Part shown: positions 37,485 to 45,468 of the stretch, one piece after another | Numbering within the stretch: the first letter of the stretch is position 1 | Layout: each line of letters opens with the position of its first letter | Origin: Sulfotelmatobacter sp049792875 | GTDB lineage: Bacteria; Acidobacteriota; Terriglobia; Terriglobales; Acidobacteriaceae | Direction of reading: 5' to 3' | Length of the DNA stretch: 64,000 bases | Assembly: GCA_049792875.1 (NCBI GenBank) | Contig: JBARBI010000031.1 | Coordinates: 3,934-67,933 of the forward strand | The notes under the pieces: model-generated | Seen by the model: the letters and a program-made list of their open reading frames with translations, nothing else | What the model was told of the DNA's origin: nothing | The model's database searches: none | Program-made: the position numbers and the translations under genes

Positions 37485-37725
37485 AAAACACCCCAGGGCC
37501 GACTTGGGTCCATTATAGCGCGGCATGCAACCTCTGAAGATCACAGATTGAAAGAATCTGGAGAACCCTTTGCGGTTGGCATGTACTTCTGAGTGTGGAC
37601 TTCGAACCTCTTTGGGGATTGACAGCGCGGTCATTTTGCTACAAACTCTTTGCCACTCGCGCTTTCGCCACGTCGATGCGAGGCGGCTTCGTCACTGGCC
37701 AATTTCGACTCATACGGGCCGTGCC

Positions 37726-39162
37726 ATGGACATTTCGCCGCTAACGCCTGCATCAGGACCCGATGTACCGAGCCGTGACTCCCCGCCCATTCCATTGCCA
37801 GTCAAGCAAGCCGGCTTCTCGGGTGGCGCTGAACCCAACGCGCTGGTAGACGTTCTGCGCCAGGCCGTCGCTGCGGGCACACGCTCCACGGATTCCATTC
37901 TGCGTGCCGCCACCGATGCTGCGCGGGTTCTGACCGGCGCACACGGAACGGCGCTCGCCCTGCGCAGTAACGGAGTCATCCGTTGCCGAGCGCGGAGCGG
38001 CAAAATCGCCCCGGAGCTGGGAGCCCCGCTCAATGTAGATTCAGGAATCTCAGGCGAGTGCCTGCGGGCGGCGGCTATTCTGGTTTGCAACGATGCCGCC
38101 ACTGATCCGCGCGTGGATCCGGAGGTCTGCTTCACGCTGGGAGTTCGTTCCATCGTCGTGGTACCCCTGCGCGGCGCCATGGGAGTCGCCGGAATTCTGG
38201 AAGCCTTCTCCACCCGTGCGGACGCCTTCGGACGCGAACAAATCGATTCCCTGCGGGCATTAGCGGAGGTCGCCGAAAAGGCCTATGACCGCGAAAGCCG
38301 ACCTGAGCGTCCCGCTCCCGCCCCTGTAACTCCGCCGGCCAGTCAGCCCTTACCCTTCGATCCGCCCACCTCTGCGGAGGAGCTGCGCGTCAGCAAGTTC
38401 TCCGACGAATATTCTCCCAATCGGCGCTATTGGATTCCAGGAGTCGTGGCGATTGCCTTGCTGATGGTGGCAATGGTGGTGTGGTTGAGTTGGCGCGATC
38501 CGGCCTCGGAAATCGCGGCCAGCGAACGTGCAAAGAAGGTCCGCACGCCCGAGGAGCATTCCCTTCCCGCGGCACTCGTCTCGCCGTCGAAGCCCGACCC
38601 GGGAATCGCAGGCCGCCAGTCCGCCCGGTCGAAAACCAAGGATGTGCTGCAAAACGCGGCTCAAATCGAGCCCGCAACGGGCGGCCCGCATCGGGCGGAT
38701 CCGGCCCCGAGTCCGACGGCGGAACTGTCGCTACCGAAGCAAGCGCAGAAAGATCCCGCACTATCCACTGTGCCAGAATCGGCCAGTGAACCGCCCCCTT
38801 CGGTATCGGTGGAAGGAGGGAGTGCCCCGGACGCGCTGGCCCACTGGGGTTCAGCAACAGCCGTGCGGCCGCAACTGGGAGCCGCGATCTCCCAAGGCGT
38901 TACTGAAGCTAGCCTGATCCGCAGGGTGGATCCAATTTACCCACAGCCGGCACGAATCGAGAGGCTGTCCGGCTCGGTAATCCTCGACGCTACCATTGGC
39001 GAAGATGGAACCATCCACGAAGTTAAGGTCATCAGTGGACCCCCGCTGCTAGCTGACGCCGCCACCGAAGCCGTCAAAAAATGGCGCTACAGGCCTTCCC
39101 TGCTCGATGGAAGACCGGTTGCGGTCCAGGAGCGGATCACAGTTGTTTTCAAACTTCCGTGA
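37726..39162 (+). CDS. GAF domain fused through a membrane helix to a TonB C-terminal domain
   Basis: 478 residues from the ATG at 37726. Residues about 38-188 are a GAF-type sensor domain (SILRAATDAARVLTGAHGTA; GISGECLRAAAILVCNDAA; GVRSIVVVPLRG). One membrane helix is at about 234-256 (WIPGVVAIALLMVAMVVWLS). A low-complexity periplasmic linker of about 130 residues follows, and residues about 394-478 are a TonB C-terminal domain (VDPIYPQPARIERLSGSVIL; KWRYRPSLLDGRPV). A cytoplasmic ligand or redox sensor attached to an energy transducer is unusual. Confidence 0.88.
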   Translation: MDISPLTPASGPDVPSRDSPPIPLPVKQAGFSGGAEPNALVDVLRQAVAAGTRSTDSILRAATDAARVLTGAHGTALALRSNGVIRCRARSGKIAPELGAPLNVDSGISGECLRAAAILVCNDAATDPRVDPEVCFTLGVRSIVVVPLRGAMGVAGILEAFSTRADAFGREQIDSLRALAEVAEKAYDRESRPERPAPAPVTPPASQPLPFDPPTSAEELRVSKFSDEYSPNRRYWIPGVVAIALLMVAMVVWLSWRDPASEIAASERAKKVRTPEEHSLPAALVSPSKPDPGIAGRQSARSKTKDVLQNAAQIEPATGGPHRADPAPSPTAELSLPKQAQKDPALSTVPESASEPPPSVSVEGGSAPDALAHWGSATAVRPQLGAAISQGVTEASLIRRVDPIYPQPARIERLSGSVILDATIGEDGTIHEVKVISGPPLLADAATEAVKKWRYRPSLLDGRPVAVQERITVVFKLP

Positions 39163-39254
39163 GAGATTTTGGGATCGGGGTTGCGGGCACGCACCTGTTG
39201 TTCCAGTGAAGGAAAGGCGCACCAGGGTATCTATGCCGTGACCGCTAGCAACTT

Positions 39255-39815
39255 CTAGGTCAGGTTCAGCGCCTTCTTGATGGTGCCGCGCTCTTTCTGG
39301 ATCTTTTCCTGCAGCAGTGTGATGGCGTAGATGAGCTGTTCGGGACGCGGTGGACAGCCGGGAACGTACACATCCACCGGAATCACCTGGTTGACACTCT
39401 GGACCAGCGCGTAGTTCTGGAAGACTCCCCCCGAGGTGGCGCACGCGCCCATCGACATCACCCACTTCGGCTCGGGCATCTGCTCCCACAACTGGCGGAT
39501 CACCGGCGCCATCTTGTTCGACACGCGGCCCGCAATAATCATCAGATCACTCTGGCGCGGCGAGGGGCGAAATACCTCAGCGCCAAAACGGGCGATATCA
39601 AAACGCGACGCGCCCATGGACATCATCTCAATGGCGCAGCAGGCGAGGCCGAACGTCATGGGCCAGATCGAACTCTTGCGCATCCAGTTGACCGCGGAGT
39701 CCATCGTCGTGAGAATCAGTCCCTCCGGGGTTGGGTTGCCGAAGGTGAGATCCTTGACGGTCTTCTGGCCGTTCTCGACGTCGATGTAGGGTCCGAAGTT
39801 GAGTTCGCGGGACAT
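39255..39815 (-). CDS. nuoB: NADH-quinone oxidoreductase subunit B (NuoB)
   Basis: 186 residues, full length. NuoB carries cluster N2, the last Fe-S centre before quinone. The four ligands are seen in FGLACCAIEMM, GACATSGG and VPGCPPRPE. The other nuo genes are absent around it (nuoI is at 63290, the rest outside), so complex I genes are scattered in this genome. The start has no strong ribosome-binding site. Downstream is the GAF-TonB gene in convergent orientation. Confidence 0.95.
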   Translation of the reverse strand: MSRELNFGPYIDVENGQKTVKDLTFGNPTPEGLILTTMDSAVNWMRKSSIWPMTFGLACCAIEMMSMGASRFDIARFGAEVFRPSPRQSDLMIIAGRVSNKMAPVIRQLWEQMPEPKWVMSMGACATSGGVFQNYALVQSVNQVIPVDVYVPGCPPRPEQLIYAITLLQEKIQKERGTIKKALNLT

Positions 39816-39863
39816 GAAACCATTCTAAATCAATTGAGGATTCCTTAAGGACCACTGCGCCGG

Positions 39864-40100
39864 CTATTTTGCAGCGGCCGCCCGTCGAACAGCCCTCCCT
39901 GCGGACTGAGGTAGCCGCACGGGTACGAAGTATTCCTCAGGATAGAGATAGTCTTCGCCCGACTCGTCGATGACTCTAATCTGGCCGAGCTTAGTAGCAG
40001 CCCCGTCCGCAACGACCTGATAAAGCTTCCGAAGTTCGAGTGAGGCGGCGTAGTCACTGCTCTTCACGCAAACGACAAATCGAGGTTCAGTCCGCTTCAT
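39864..40100 (-). CDS. Small conserved-type protein (78 aa), second of a coupled pair
   Basis: 78 residues (FVVCVKSSDYAASLELRKLY, then DESGEDYLYPEEYFVPVRLP). The protein is soluble and looks like a small SH3-like or beta-barrel fold ending in an Ala/Arg tail. Its ATG overlaps the stop of the 73-codon gene upstream as ATGA, so the two are translationally coupled. I recall similar small proteins in several phyla but know no assigned function. It could be a binding or toxin-antitoxin-like module; no proof in sequence. Confidence 0.65.
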   Translation of the reverse strand: MKRTEPRFVVCVKSSDYAASLELRKLYQVVADGAATKLGQIRVIDESGEDYLYPEEYFVPVRLPQSAGRAVRRAAAAK

Positions 40101-40318
40101 TGAATCCCCAGGATACGCTTGATCTTGTGCTCTTTAGCGCCGATGCCGTGCGCTTCGTACCAGTGCACTTCCGCATGAAACATCCTACCATCCGCCAATT
40201 GTACGGTTGCCGCGGCGGCCACCGTAGAGCTTCGACCATCGACGCCGTTCCCGAATGCCTGTGCCCGAGGCAATCGTTTCAATATTCGAAACACGACCGA
40301 TGATCTTAAAAAACACAA
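40097..40318 (-). CDS. Small protein (up to 73 aa), first of a coupled pair
   Basis: The frame runs from a TTG at 40318, but a GTG at 40222 is a likely real start (about 41 residues). The conserved-looking part is VQLADGRMFHAEVHWYEAHG followed by IGAKEHKIKRIL. The ending overlaps the next gene as ATGA. The HWYEAHGIG core suggests a structured small beta protein. Function unknown; the pair should be treated as one unit. Confidence 0.55.
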   Translation of the reverse strand: MCFLRSSVVFRILKRLPRAQAFGNGVDGRSSTVAAAATVQLADGRMFHAEVHWYEAHGIGAKEHKIKRILGIQ

Positions 40319-40384
40319 GGTCCGATTGTACTCCTGGGATCTCAGGCTCTTTGGTGATCACCCGGTGCTCGGCAGTGAAAGACG

Positions 40385-41407
40385 CTACGGGTTCACGACA
40401 ACCTTCCCGAACATTTGACTCTTTTCTAGGTACTGATGTGCAGCACGGATTTCGTTCAGCGGAAAGAGACGGTCCACGACCGGTTTGAGCCGGCCCGCGA
40501 AGACGTGGCCCAATACCTCATGCAGTTCGCCCATCGTCCCCATGTAGGAACCGAGCAGGGTCAACTGCCGCGCGAAAAGATGGCGCAAATCGAGTCCCAC
40601 GGTGGGACCGGTGGTCGCGCCACAGGTCACCAGCTTGCCGCCGCTTTTGAGGGATCGCATACTCTCATCCCACGTCGCCGCGCCCACGTGCTCGACCACG
40701 ATGTCGACGCCTTCTTTGTTTGTGATTTTCCGGACTTCCTCCGAGATCTTCTGCTTGTAGTGATTGATGCCGAAATCCGCGCCGAGAGCACGGCCCTTCT
40801 CGAGTTTCGCTTCGTCGCCGGCCGTTGTGATCACACGGCAGCGGAAGAGTTTGGCGATCTGGATGGCGGCGATGCCGACGCCTGAGCTTGCGCCCAGTAC
40901 CAGGACAGTTTGTCCAGGTCGCACGGCGGCCAAACCCACCAACATGTGCCACGCGGTCACGAACACGAGCGGGACACTGGCCGCCTGATTAAAATCGAGC
41001 GTGTCGGGAATGGGAATGATGTTCGCTGCCGGTACGGCGAACAGCTCGCAATTGCCGCCGTCGACGGCATTCCCGATGACCGTGAACTCGCGGCACTGGT
41101 TCTGCACTCCGGCGAGGCACTTTACGCAGCGTCCGCAGAAATGCATGGGCGCGATCAGGACTCGCTGGCCGATTGTGACTCCGGTGATGTATTCACCAAC
41201 TTCGACTACCTCACCCGCGATGTCGCTGCCGAGAATATGCGGCAGTTTCACGCCCGGCAGTCCTTTGCGGACCCACACGTCAAGATGGTTGAGCGAGCAG
41301 GCTTTCACGCGAACCAGCACCTGATCTTTGCGCGGTTGCGGGTCTGGGATGTCCTCGTAGGTCAGGACTTCGGGTCCACCGAATTGATGAATGCGGACGG
41401 CTTTCAT
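40385..41407 (-). CDS. Zinc-type alcohol dehydrogenase / quinone reductase-like MDR enzyme
   Basis: 340 residues, medium-chain dehydrogenase/reductase. The catalytic-domain start is MKAVRIHQFGGPEVL, and a structural-zinc loop holds four cysteines (CGRCVKCLAGVQNQC). The Rossmann motif is VLVLGASSGVGIAAIQIAKLF. Cys37 of the usual catalytic zinc site is replaced (SLNHLDVWVRKG), which is closer to quinone-oxidoreductase types. NAD(P)H-dependent oxidation or reduction; substrate unknown. GGAG lies 9 bases upstream of the ATG. Confidence 0.9.
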   Translation of the reverse strand: MKAVRIHQFGGPEVLTYEDIPDPQPRKDQVLVRVKACSLNHLDVWVRKGLPGVKLPHILGSDIAGEVVEVGEYITGVTIGQRVLIAPMHFCGRCVKCLAGVQNQCREFTVIGNAVDGGNCELFAVPAANIIPIPDTLDFNQAASVPLVFVTAWHMLVGLAAVRPGQTVLVLGASSGVGIAAIQIAKLFRCRVITTAGDEAKLEKGRALGADFGINHYKQKISEEVRKITNKEGVDIVVEHVGAATWDESMRSLKSGGKLVTCGATTGPTVGLDLRHLFARQLTLLGSYMGTMGELHEVLGHVFAGRLKPVVDRLFPLNEIRAAHQYLEKSQMFGKVVVNP

Positions 41408-41615
41408 AAGAGCGTTCTCCGCGTCAAAGGGACGCTACCACAACTTGCTCCTCCTCAGTTGCCCTCGCGAGCTTTCTTTGCGGGCTTTGCAGTAAAGATC
41501 TTAAACCGCAAAGGACGCGAAGATGTCGTTGGAGAAACCGAAGGGTGGAGGACACCAACGTGAATTGACTCTCCCCTGTTAACCGACTGATAATCGTGAG
41601 AACAAGGCGCTCGCC

Positions 41616-42485
41616 ATGGACATCTACGAACAGATTGTCGCGCTTCGCCGCGGAGGACGCCGCGGAGCAGTGGCCACTATCGTCAACGTGCGCGGGTCGA
41701 TTCCGTCGTTCAAAACGGCGAAGATGCTGGTGCGCGATGACGGATCGATTGTGGGCACGATTGGGGGCGGATGCGTGGAGGCCGACGTCTGGCAGGCGGC
41801 GCGGGAAGTCATGGAGTCGGAGAAACCCCGGACCTTAAAGTTTGACTTGAACCAGGACCCGAAGTACGACACGGGCCTGGTCTGCGGCGGGACACTGGAG
41901 GTTTTTGTGGAGCCGGTATTACCTCCAGCATTACTTTATGTTTTCGGTGCAGGTCACGTTTCATTAAACCTTTGTCAGGCCGCAGCAAATGCCGGCTTTG
42001 ATGTGATCGTGACCGACGACCGGTCCTCGTATACGACCAAGGAACGCTTCCCGGCCGCACGCGAGGTGCATGCCCTCGATTTTGAGGAAGCTACCCAGAC
42101 GCTGGACCCGAACGAATCTTCCTACATCGTGATCGTGACGCGCGGCCACCGCGATGACATGCGCATCCTGCGCTGGGCGGTGCAAACCCGGGCGCGCTAC
42201 GTGGGGATGATCGGATCGAAGCGCAAGGTCATCGAGATCTTCAAGGCTCTGCGGAACGAAGGCGTGCCCGCACATCTGTTCGATCGAGTGCATGCGCCCA
42301 TCGGGCTCGACATTGGGGCGGTCACGCCCGAGGAGATTGCGGTTGCCGTTACGGCGGAGTTGATCGCGGTGCGCAGGCACGCCAGCGCCACGCTGCCGCA
42401 TCTGAGTTGGTTTAAGGGATCGCGCGAGGAGACAGACGCAGACTCGCCGGCCAAGGCACTGGAGGAGAAGGACCACAGCCTCTGA
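41616..42485 (+). CDS. XdhC family molybdenum-cofactor insertion/sulfuration protein
   Basis: 289 residues. The XdhC/CoxI N-terminal domain (VRGSIPSFKTAKMLVRDDGS; GTIGGGCVEADVW) is followed by a Rossmann C-terminal domain (LYVFGAGHVSLNLCQAAANA; VTDDRSSYTTKERFP; YVGMIGSKRKV). Such proteins bind molybdenum cofactor and help load xanthine dehydrogenase-type enzymes. A MocA-like nucleotidyltransferase follows 166 bases on. No molybdo-enzyme structural gene is in the window. Confidence 0.93.
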   Translation: MDIYEQIVALRRGGRRGAVATIVNVRGSIPSFKTAKMLVRDDGSIVGTIGGGCVEADVWQAAREVMESEKPRTLKFDLNQDPKYDTGLVCGGTLEVFVEPVLPPALLYVFGAGHVSLNLCQAAANAGFDVIVTDDRSSYTTKERFPAAREVHALDFEEATQTLDPNESSYIVIVTRGHRDDMRILRWAVQTRARYVGMIGSKRKVIEIFKALRNEGVPAHLFDRVHAPIGLDIGAVTPEEIAVAVTAELIAVRRHASATLPHLSWFKGSREETDADSPAKALEEKDHSL

Positions 42486-42651
42486 AGGGCTGGTCAAGCC
42501 TCGACTTGCCGCTTCTGACTGAAACGGCGGTTAAGCTGTGCTCGACGGACAGCCCAAGGCGGCGGTCCTCCCATGAGATCTGGTCAGACTGGGACCCGCC
42601 ACAGCACTTGGGCTCACTGACTTTCCCCGTGCTTTCTGCTATCTTCCGCAC

Positions 42652-43287
42652 ATGTCCCGCTCCCCGAGCTTTGCTGGAGTGATTCTGGCTGCGGGCGATT
42701 CCTCGCGCATGGGCACGGACAAGGCGCTGCTTCCGTGGCCACCGCAGGTCGTCGGGCAGGCGGTGTCGAAGGACACTTTTCTTTCTGCTGCGATTCGTTC
42801 GCTGACACTCTCCACCGACTTCATCCTGGTTGTAGTGGGAAAAAACGAGGCCGCCGTGGCGCCGGTCGCGTATGCCAACGGAGCATCGCTGGTGACGAAC
42901 CCTGATCCCAGCCGCGGCCAGTTCAGTTCGCTGCAAGCGGGATTGCACGAGGTTCTGAATCGTGGCCGCGACGCTGCCGTCATCACCCTTGTGGATCGCC
43001 CGCCAGTCAGTTCGGCCACTGTGCAATTGTTGCGAGACGCCTTCGAATCCGCGCCACCGAATATTTGGGCCGTCGTGCCGGAGATTTCAGGAAAGCACGG
43101 GCACCCCTATCTTGCGGGCCGCGAATTGATTGAAGTGTTTCTGAACGAGGCGCCTACGTCCATGGCCCGCGAGGTCGAGCACCGCTATCACGACCATATC
43201 TTGTACGTGGCCGTAAGTGATCCTTTTGTGGCCCTGAACATTAACACTCCCGAGGACTACGCTGCGTTGCTCACTAAATCTCAGTAA
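42652..43287 (+). CDS. MocA-type molybdenum cofactor nucleotidyltransferase
   Basis: 211 residues. The nucleotidyltransferase loop GVILAAGDSSRMGTDKALLP matches MocA/MobA-like enzymes, and the acceptor and metal region is seen in ITLVDRPPVSSATV and HGHPYLAGRELI. It would convert Mo-molybdopterin to the cytosine dinucleotide form used by xanthine-dehydrogenase-type enzymes. Partner of the XdhC gene. The IS element begins about 195 bases downstream. Confidence 0.9.
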   Translation: MSRSPSFAGVILAAGDSSRMGTDKALLPWPPQVVGQAVSKDTFLSAAIRSLTLSTDFILVVVGKNEAAVAPVAYANGASLVTNPDPSRGQFSSLQAGLHEVLNRGRDAAVITLVDRPPVSSATVQLLRDAFESAPPNIWAVVPEISGKHGHPYLAGRELIEVFLNEAPTSMAREVEHRYHDHILYVAVSDPFVALNINTPEDYAALLTKSQ

Positions 43288-43497
43288 GAACTTGGGAGCG
43301 TGCCTCACGGTCTGAAGCCGGGCCCTTCCCAAAAGGCAGCCATGGTTGTAGTCATCAAGGAAGTCCGCTGGATTTGAGCACGGTAGTCGCCGGGATGAAG
43401 CAGAGGGCGATGATGAGAACACTGACTACTGGCCTCGTGACCCGAAGCAGTAATACGCCGTGTTCTGAGCTTAATGGCTTCCATGAGAAGGCCGGTC

Positions 43498-43785
43498 GGA
43501 GTCAAGTGGATTCTTGTCTGTTTTTGTTAGGCACGTTTTGTTCTCCCGCCGAGTGGCCACTGTCGCCATGCTTCCATCCGCACTCTCGAGGAGCGATTCG
43601 TTTCGCTCGGTGCATGTTGGGCGTTCTCAGTTCAGCCGGTGCTGCCATCTGATTGGCGCCCTGTGGTTCGGCTCTTTCCGAGTCGAACCTGGGCCAGGCC
43701 ATTAACGCAGTCACCGAAACTCGGCTTTGGGCTTTGTCTTTTCTCTTCCTGGAATGATTTTGACTTTTGTTTTCGTCTTTTTGTT
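43498..43785 (-). ncRNA. 3' non-coding end of the IS, candidate bridge-RNA region
   Basis: This 288-base stretch between the transposase stop and the inverted repeat has no credible gene. It includes hairpin-forming segments such as CGAGGAGCGATTCGTTTCGC, then TCGG, and U/A-rich strings near the transposase. In IS110-family elements the longer non-coding end encodes the bridge RNA that pairs with target and donor, and in the IS1111 group this is the 3' end. The call rests on position and family knowledge only. Confidence 0.4.
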
Positions 43786-44889
43786 TTATGCGGCTGCCGC
43801 CACGGTCGTTCGGCTGCTGTTGTGCAACGGTTCGTACACTTCTCCGCTCACCCACAGATGATGAAGCAACACCGTCAGCTTTCTCGCGGTCGCGACGATT
43901 GCTCGTTTCTTTCCGTTCCTTCCACCACGCTCGGCCAGCTTCAGGCCCCAGCGCCTGAGATCACAGTCGATGCCGAACGGCCCCAGGATGTGCTGCGCTC
44001 CCTGCACCAGCAGCGTCCGCAGATACGGATCGCCCTCCTTGCTGATATGCAGCTGGGGCTCGCTCTGTCCAGAGTTTCTCCGTCCCGGCTGTAGTCCCAG
44101 ATAGCAGCCCACGTCGCGGCTCTTACCAAAACGATGCGGATCTTCCAGCGTCAGCATATAGGTCAGCGCGATCAGTGTGCCCACGCCCTTGATCTGCTTC
44201 AGCAGCGCCACCTTCGGATACCTCTGCTGCGCCAGATTCTCGATGTGATCGTTGTATTCCACGATGCGCTCGCTCAGCGACTCGATTGCGTTCAACAGGG
44301 GTTCCAGTGCGGCTTGCAGTTCCGGACTCAAGCTTTCCGCTTTCTCCGGATTCATGTTGCGCACGTTGCAGCCGCGCAAGCGTTCCCCGTAACTCTTGGC
44401 CAGCCCGCGAGCTGTGTTCACCAGCCCGGTTCGTGCCCGCACCAGCCCTGCGCGCGCTCGAATCATCATGAGATCCGCTTGCGCCTGTGCGCTGCGGTGT
44501 TTCACCGGATACAACAACTCGGGATCGATCCGCGCCAGCCGAGCCAGGGTCTGCGCATCCAGCCGATCGTCTTTCTTGCGGCTCTCCCCGATCAGCCGCA
44601 CCTTGCGCGCATTCGCCACGATCACTTCATGCCCCATCTCGCTGAGCAAGCGACTGATCCAGGGCGAATGCGTCCCGATTTCCAGCGCGATGCGACTGCG
44701 CGCCATCGTGCCGAAGACTTCTTGCAATGCTTTCGCTGTCGTCCGCACTCGCTGCTCTAACTGGATCTGCCCAGCTTCATCCACCACGCAGTACCAACTG
44801 TTGCGATCTCCCAGATCCAATCCAATGGTCAGTTTCTGTTGAGAAATATTCCTGCTCTGCCGCGCTGCTGCGGTGCTAACCTTCTTCAT
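43786..44889 (-). CDS. IS110-family transposase (DEDD recombinase)
   Basis: 367 residues from the ATG at 44889 with GGAG 7-10 bases upstream; the frame continues upstream across the IS end but is not used. The N-terminal RuvC-like DEDD domain shows Asp in TIGLDLGDRNSW, Glu in ALEIGTHSPW and Asp pair in KKDDRLDAQTLARLA. The C-terminal domain shows IKGVGTLIALTYML and GLQPGRRNSGQSEPQ with the catalytic Ser. Length is typical and there is no frameshift, so the gene is probably active. Its ribosome-binding site lies within one arm of an inverted repeat. Confidence 0.96.
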   Translation of the reverse strand: MKKVSTAAARQSRNISQQKLTIGLDLGDRNSWYCVVDEAGQIQLEQRVRTTAKALQEVFGTMARSRIALEIGTHSPWISRLLSEMGHEVIVANARKVRLIGESRKKDDRLDAQTLARLARIDPELLYPVKHRSAQAQADLMMIRARAGLVRARTGLVNTARGLAKSYGERLRGCNVRNMNPEKAESLSPELQAALEPLLNAIESLSERIVEYNDHIENLAQQRYPKVALLKQIKGVGTLIALTYMLTLEDPHRFGKSRDVGCYLGLQPGRRNSGQSEPQLHISKEGDPYLRTLLVQGAQHILGPFGIDCDLRRWGLKLAERGGRNGKKRAIVATARKLTVLLHHLWVSGEVYEPLHNSSRTTVAAAA

Positions 44890-44890
44890 T

Positions 44891-44964
44891 GCCGGTCTCC
44901 TTTTTATCTGTGCCTTGAGCACGTCGATAACTTGGGAGCATACAGCATCCCGTCGGAGACCGGC
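44891..44964 (-). promoter_or_regulatory. Inverted repeat that can sequester the transposase ribosome-binding site
   Basis: On the minus strand GCCGGTCTCC (44964-44955) pairs perfectly with GGAGACCGGC (44900-44891). The second arm contains the Shine-Dalgarno GGAG just before the transposase ATG, and the first arm overlaps the IS terminal repeat. Transcripts entering from outside would fold and hide the start signal. Confidence 0.6.
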
Positions 44965-44973
44965 CTTCTCATC

Positions 44974-45294
44974 CCATCTGATTGCGACAGTTACGCACAA
45001 CAGCCTATACTCTGGCGTAGTATTCGGACAGTCCACCCAGAATGCCTACAATGTAATTGGGGGTTCGGCATTGATGAGTTGGATCGCTCGCCTTTTCAAG
45101 TGCTCTCGACATCTCGACATTCCATTTACTGTCCTAAATGTGAAGAGCGAATCAGCCTAAGCGCAATGTACCGCCAGGGCGCGATGTACTGCGACCACTG
45201 CGGAACTTGGCTCGCCACGAGTAACTGGCTCGCTGATGGCAGCTTTAATTGGGGCTTGGTGCTTGAGCGTCTGGCTGATCTTCTGATCTTCTGA
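44974..45294 (+). pseudogene. Possible 3' fragment of a zinc-ribbon protein next to the IS
   Basis: An open stretch flanking the IS ends with a zinc-ribbon-like pair, YCPKCEERISLSAMYRQGAM followed by YCDHCGTWL, and a Trp-rich tail ending NWGLVLERLADLLIF. No start codon with a ribosome-binding site is found after the IS end, so it may be the remnant of a gene cut by the insertion, or chance. The following 45295-45468 shows nothing recognisable. Confidence 0.3.
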
Positions 45295-45468
45295 CAGATC
45301 TGGCTAACAAACGGCGCAAGGTTGTGATCAGCCTTGGTTACGTAAACCGACTCCTCTCCTGATTACATACCTATTCCTGGAGGAAGCGAGTTCCTAGATA
45401 GCACGGATCATCCGGTTGATCAAAGGCAGAGCTTTCCCGTTGTCCAGAGCTCGGCCAAGCGTCTTCGT

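Larger units (their letters stand above)
43483..44972 (-). mobile_element. IS110-family (IS1111-type) insertion sequence, complete
   Basis: ATGAGAAGGCCGGTC at 43483-43497 is an exact inverse complement of GACCGGCCTTCTCAT at 44958-44972, a 15-bp inverted pair around one intact transposase. A span of about 1.49 kb is normal for the family, and sub-terminal inverted repeats are a mark of the IS1111 group; true ends probably lie a few bases outside. The 5' non-coding part is only about 80 bases and the 3' part about 290 bases. No target duplication is clear, as expected. Confidence 0.85.

Noticed and set aside
40362..40371. GGTGATCACC palindrome near the MDR gene end
   Set aside because: It lacks the N6 spacer and lies at the 3' end of a gene; it does not fit the operator set.
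43288..43482. Possible gene between mocA and the IS
   Set aside because: Only short frames without start signals occur; nothing recognisable.
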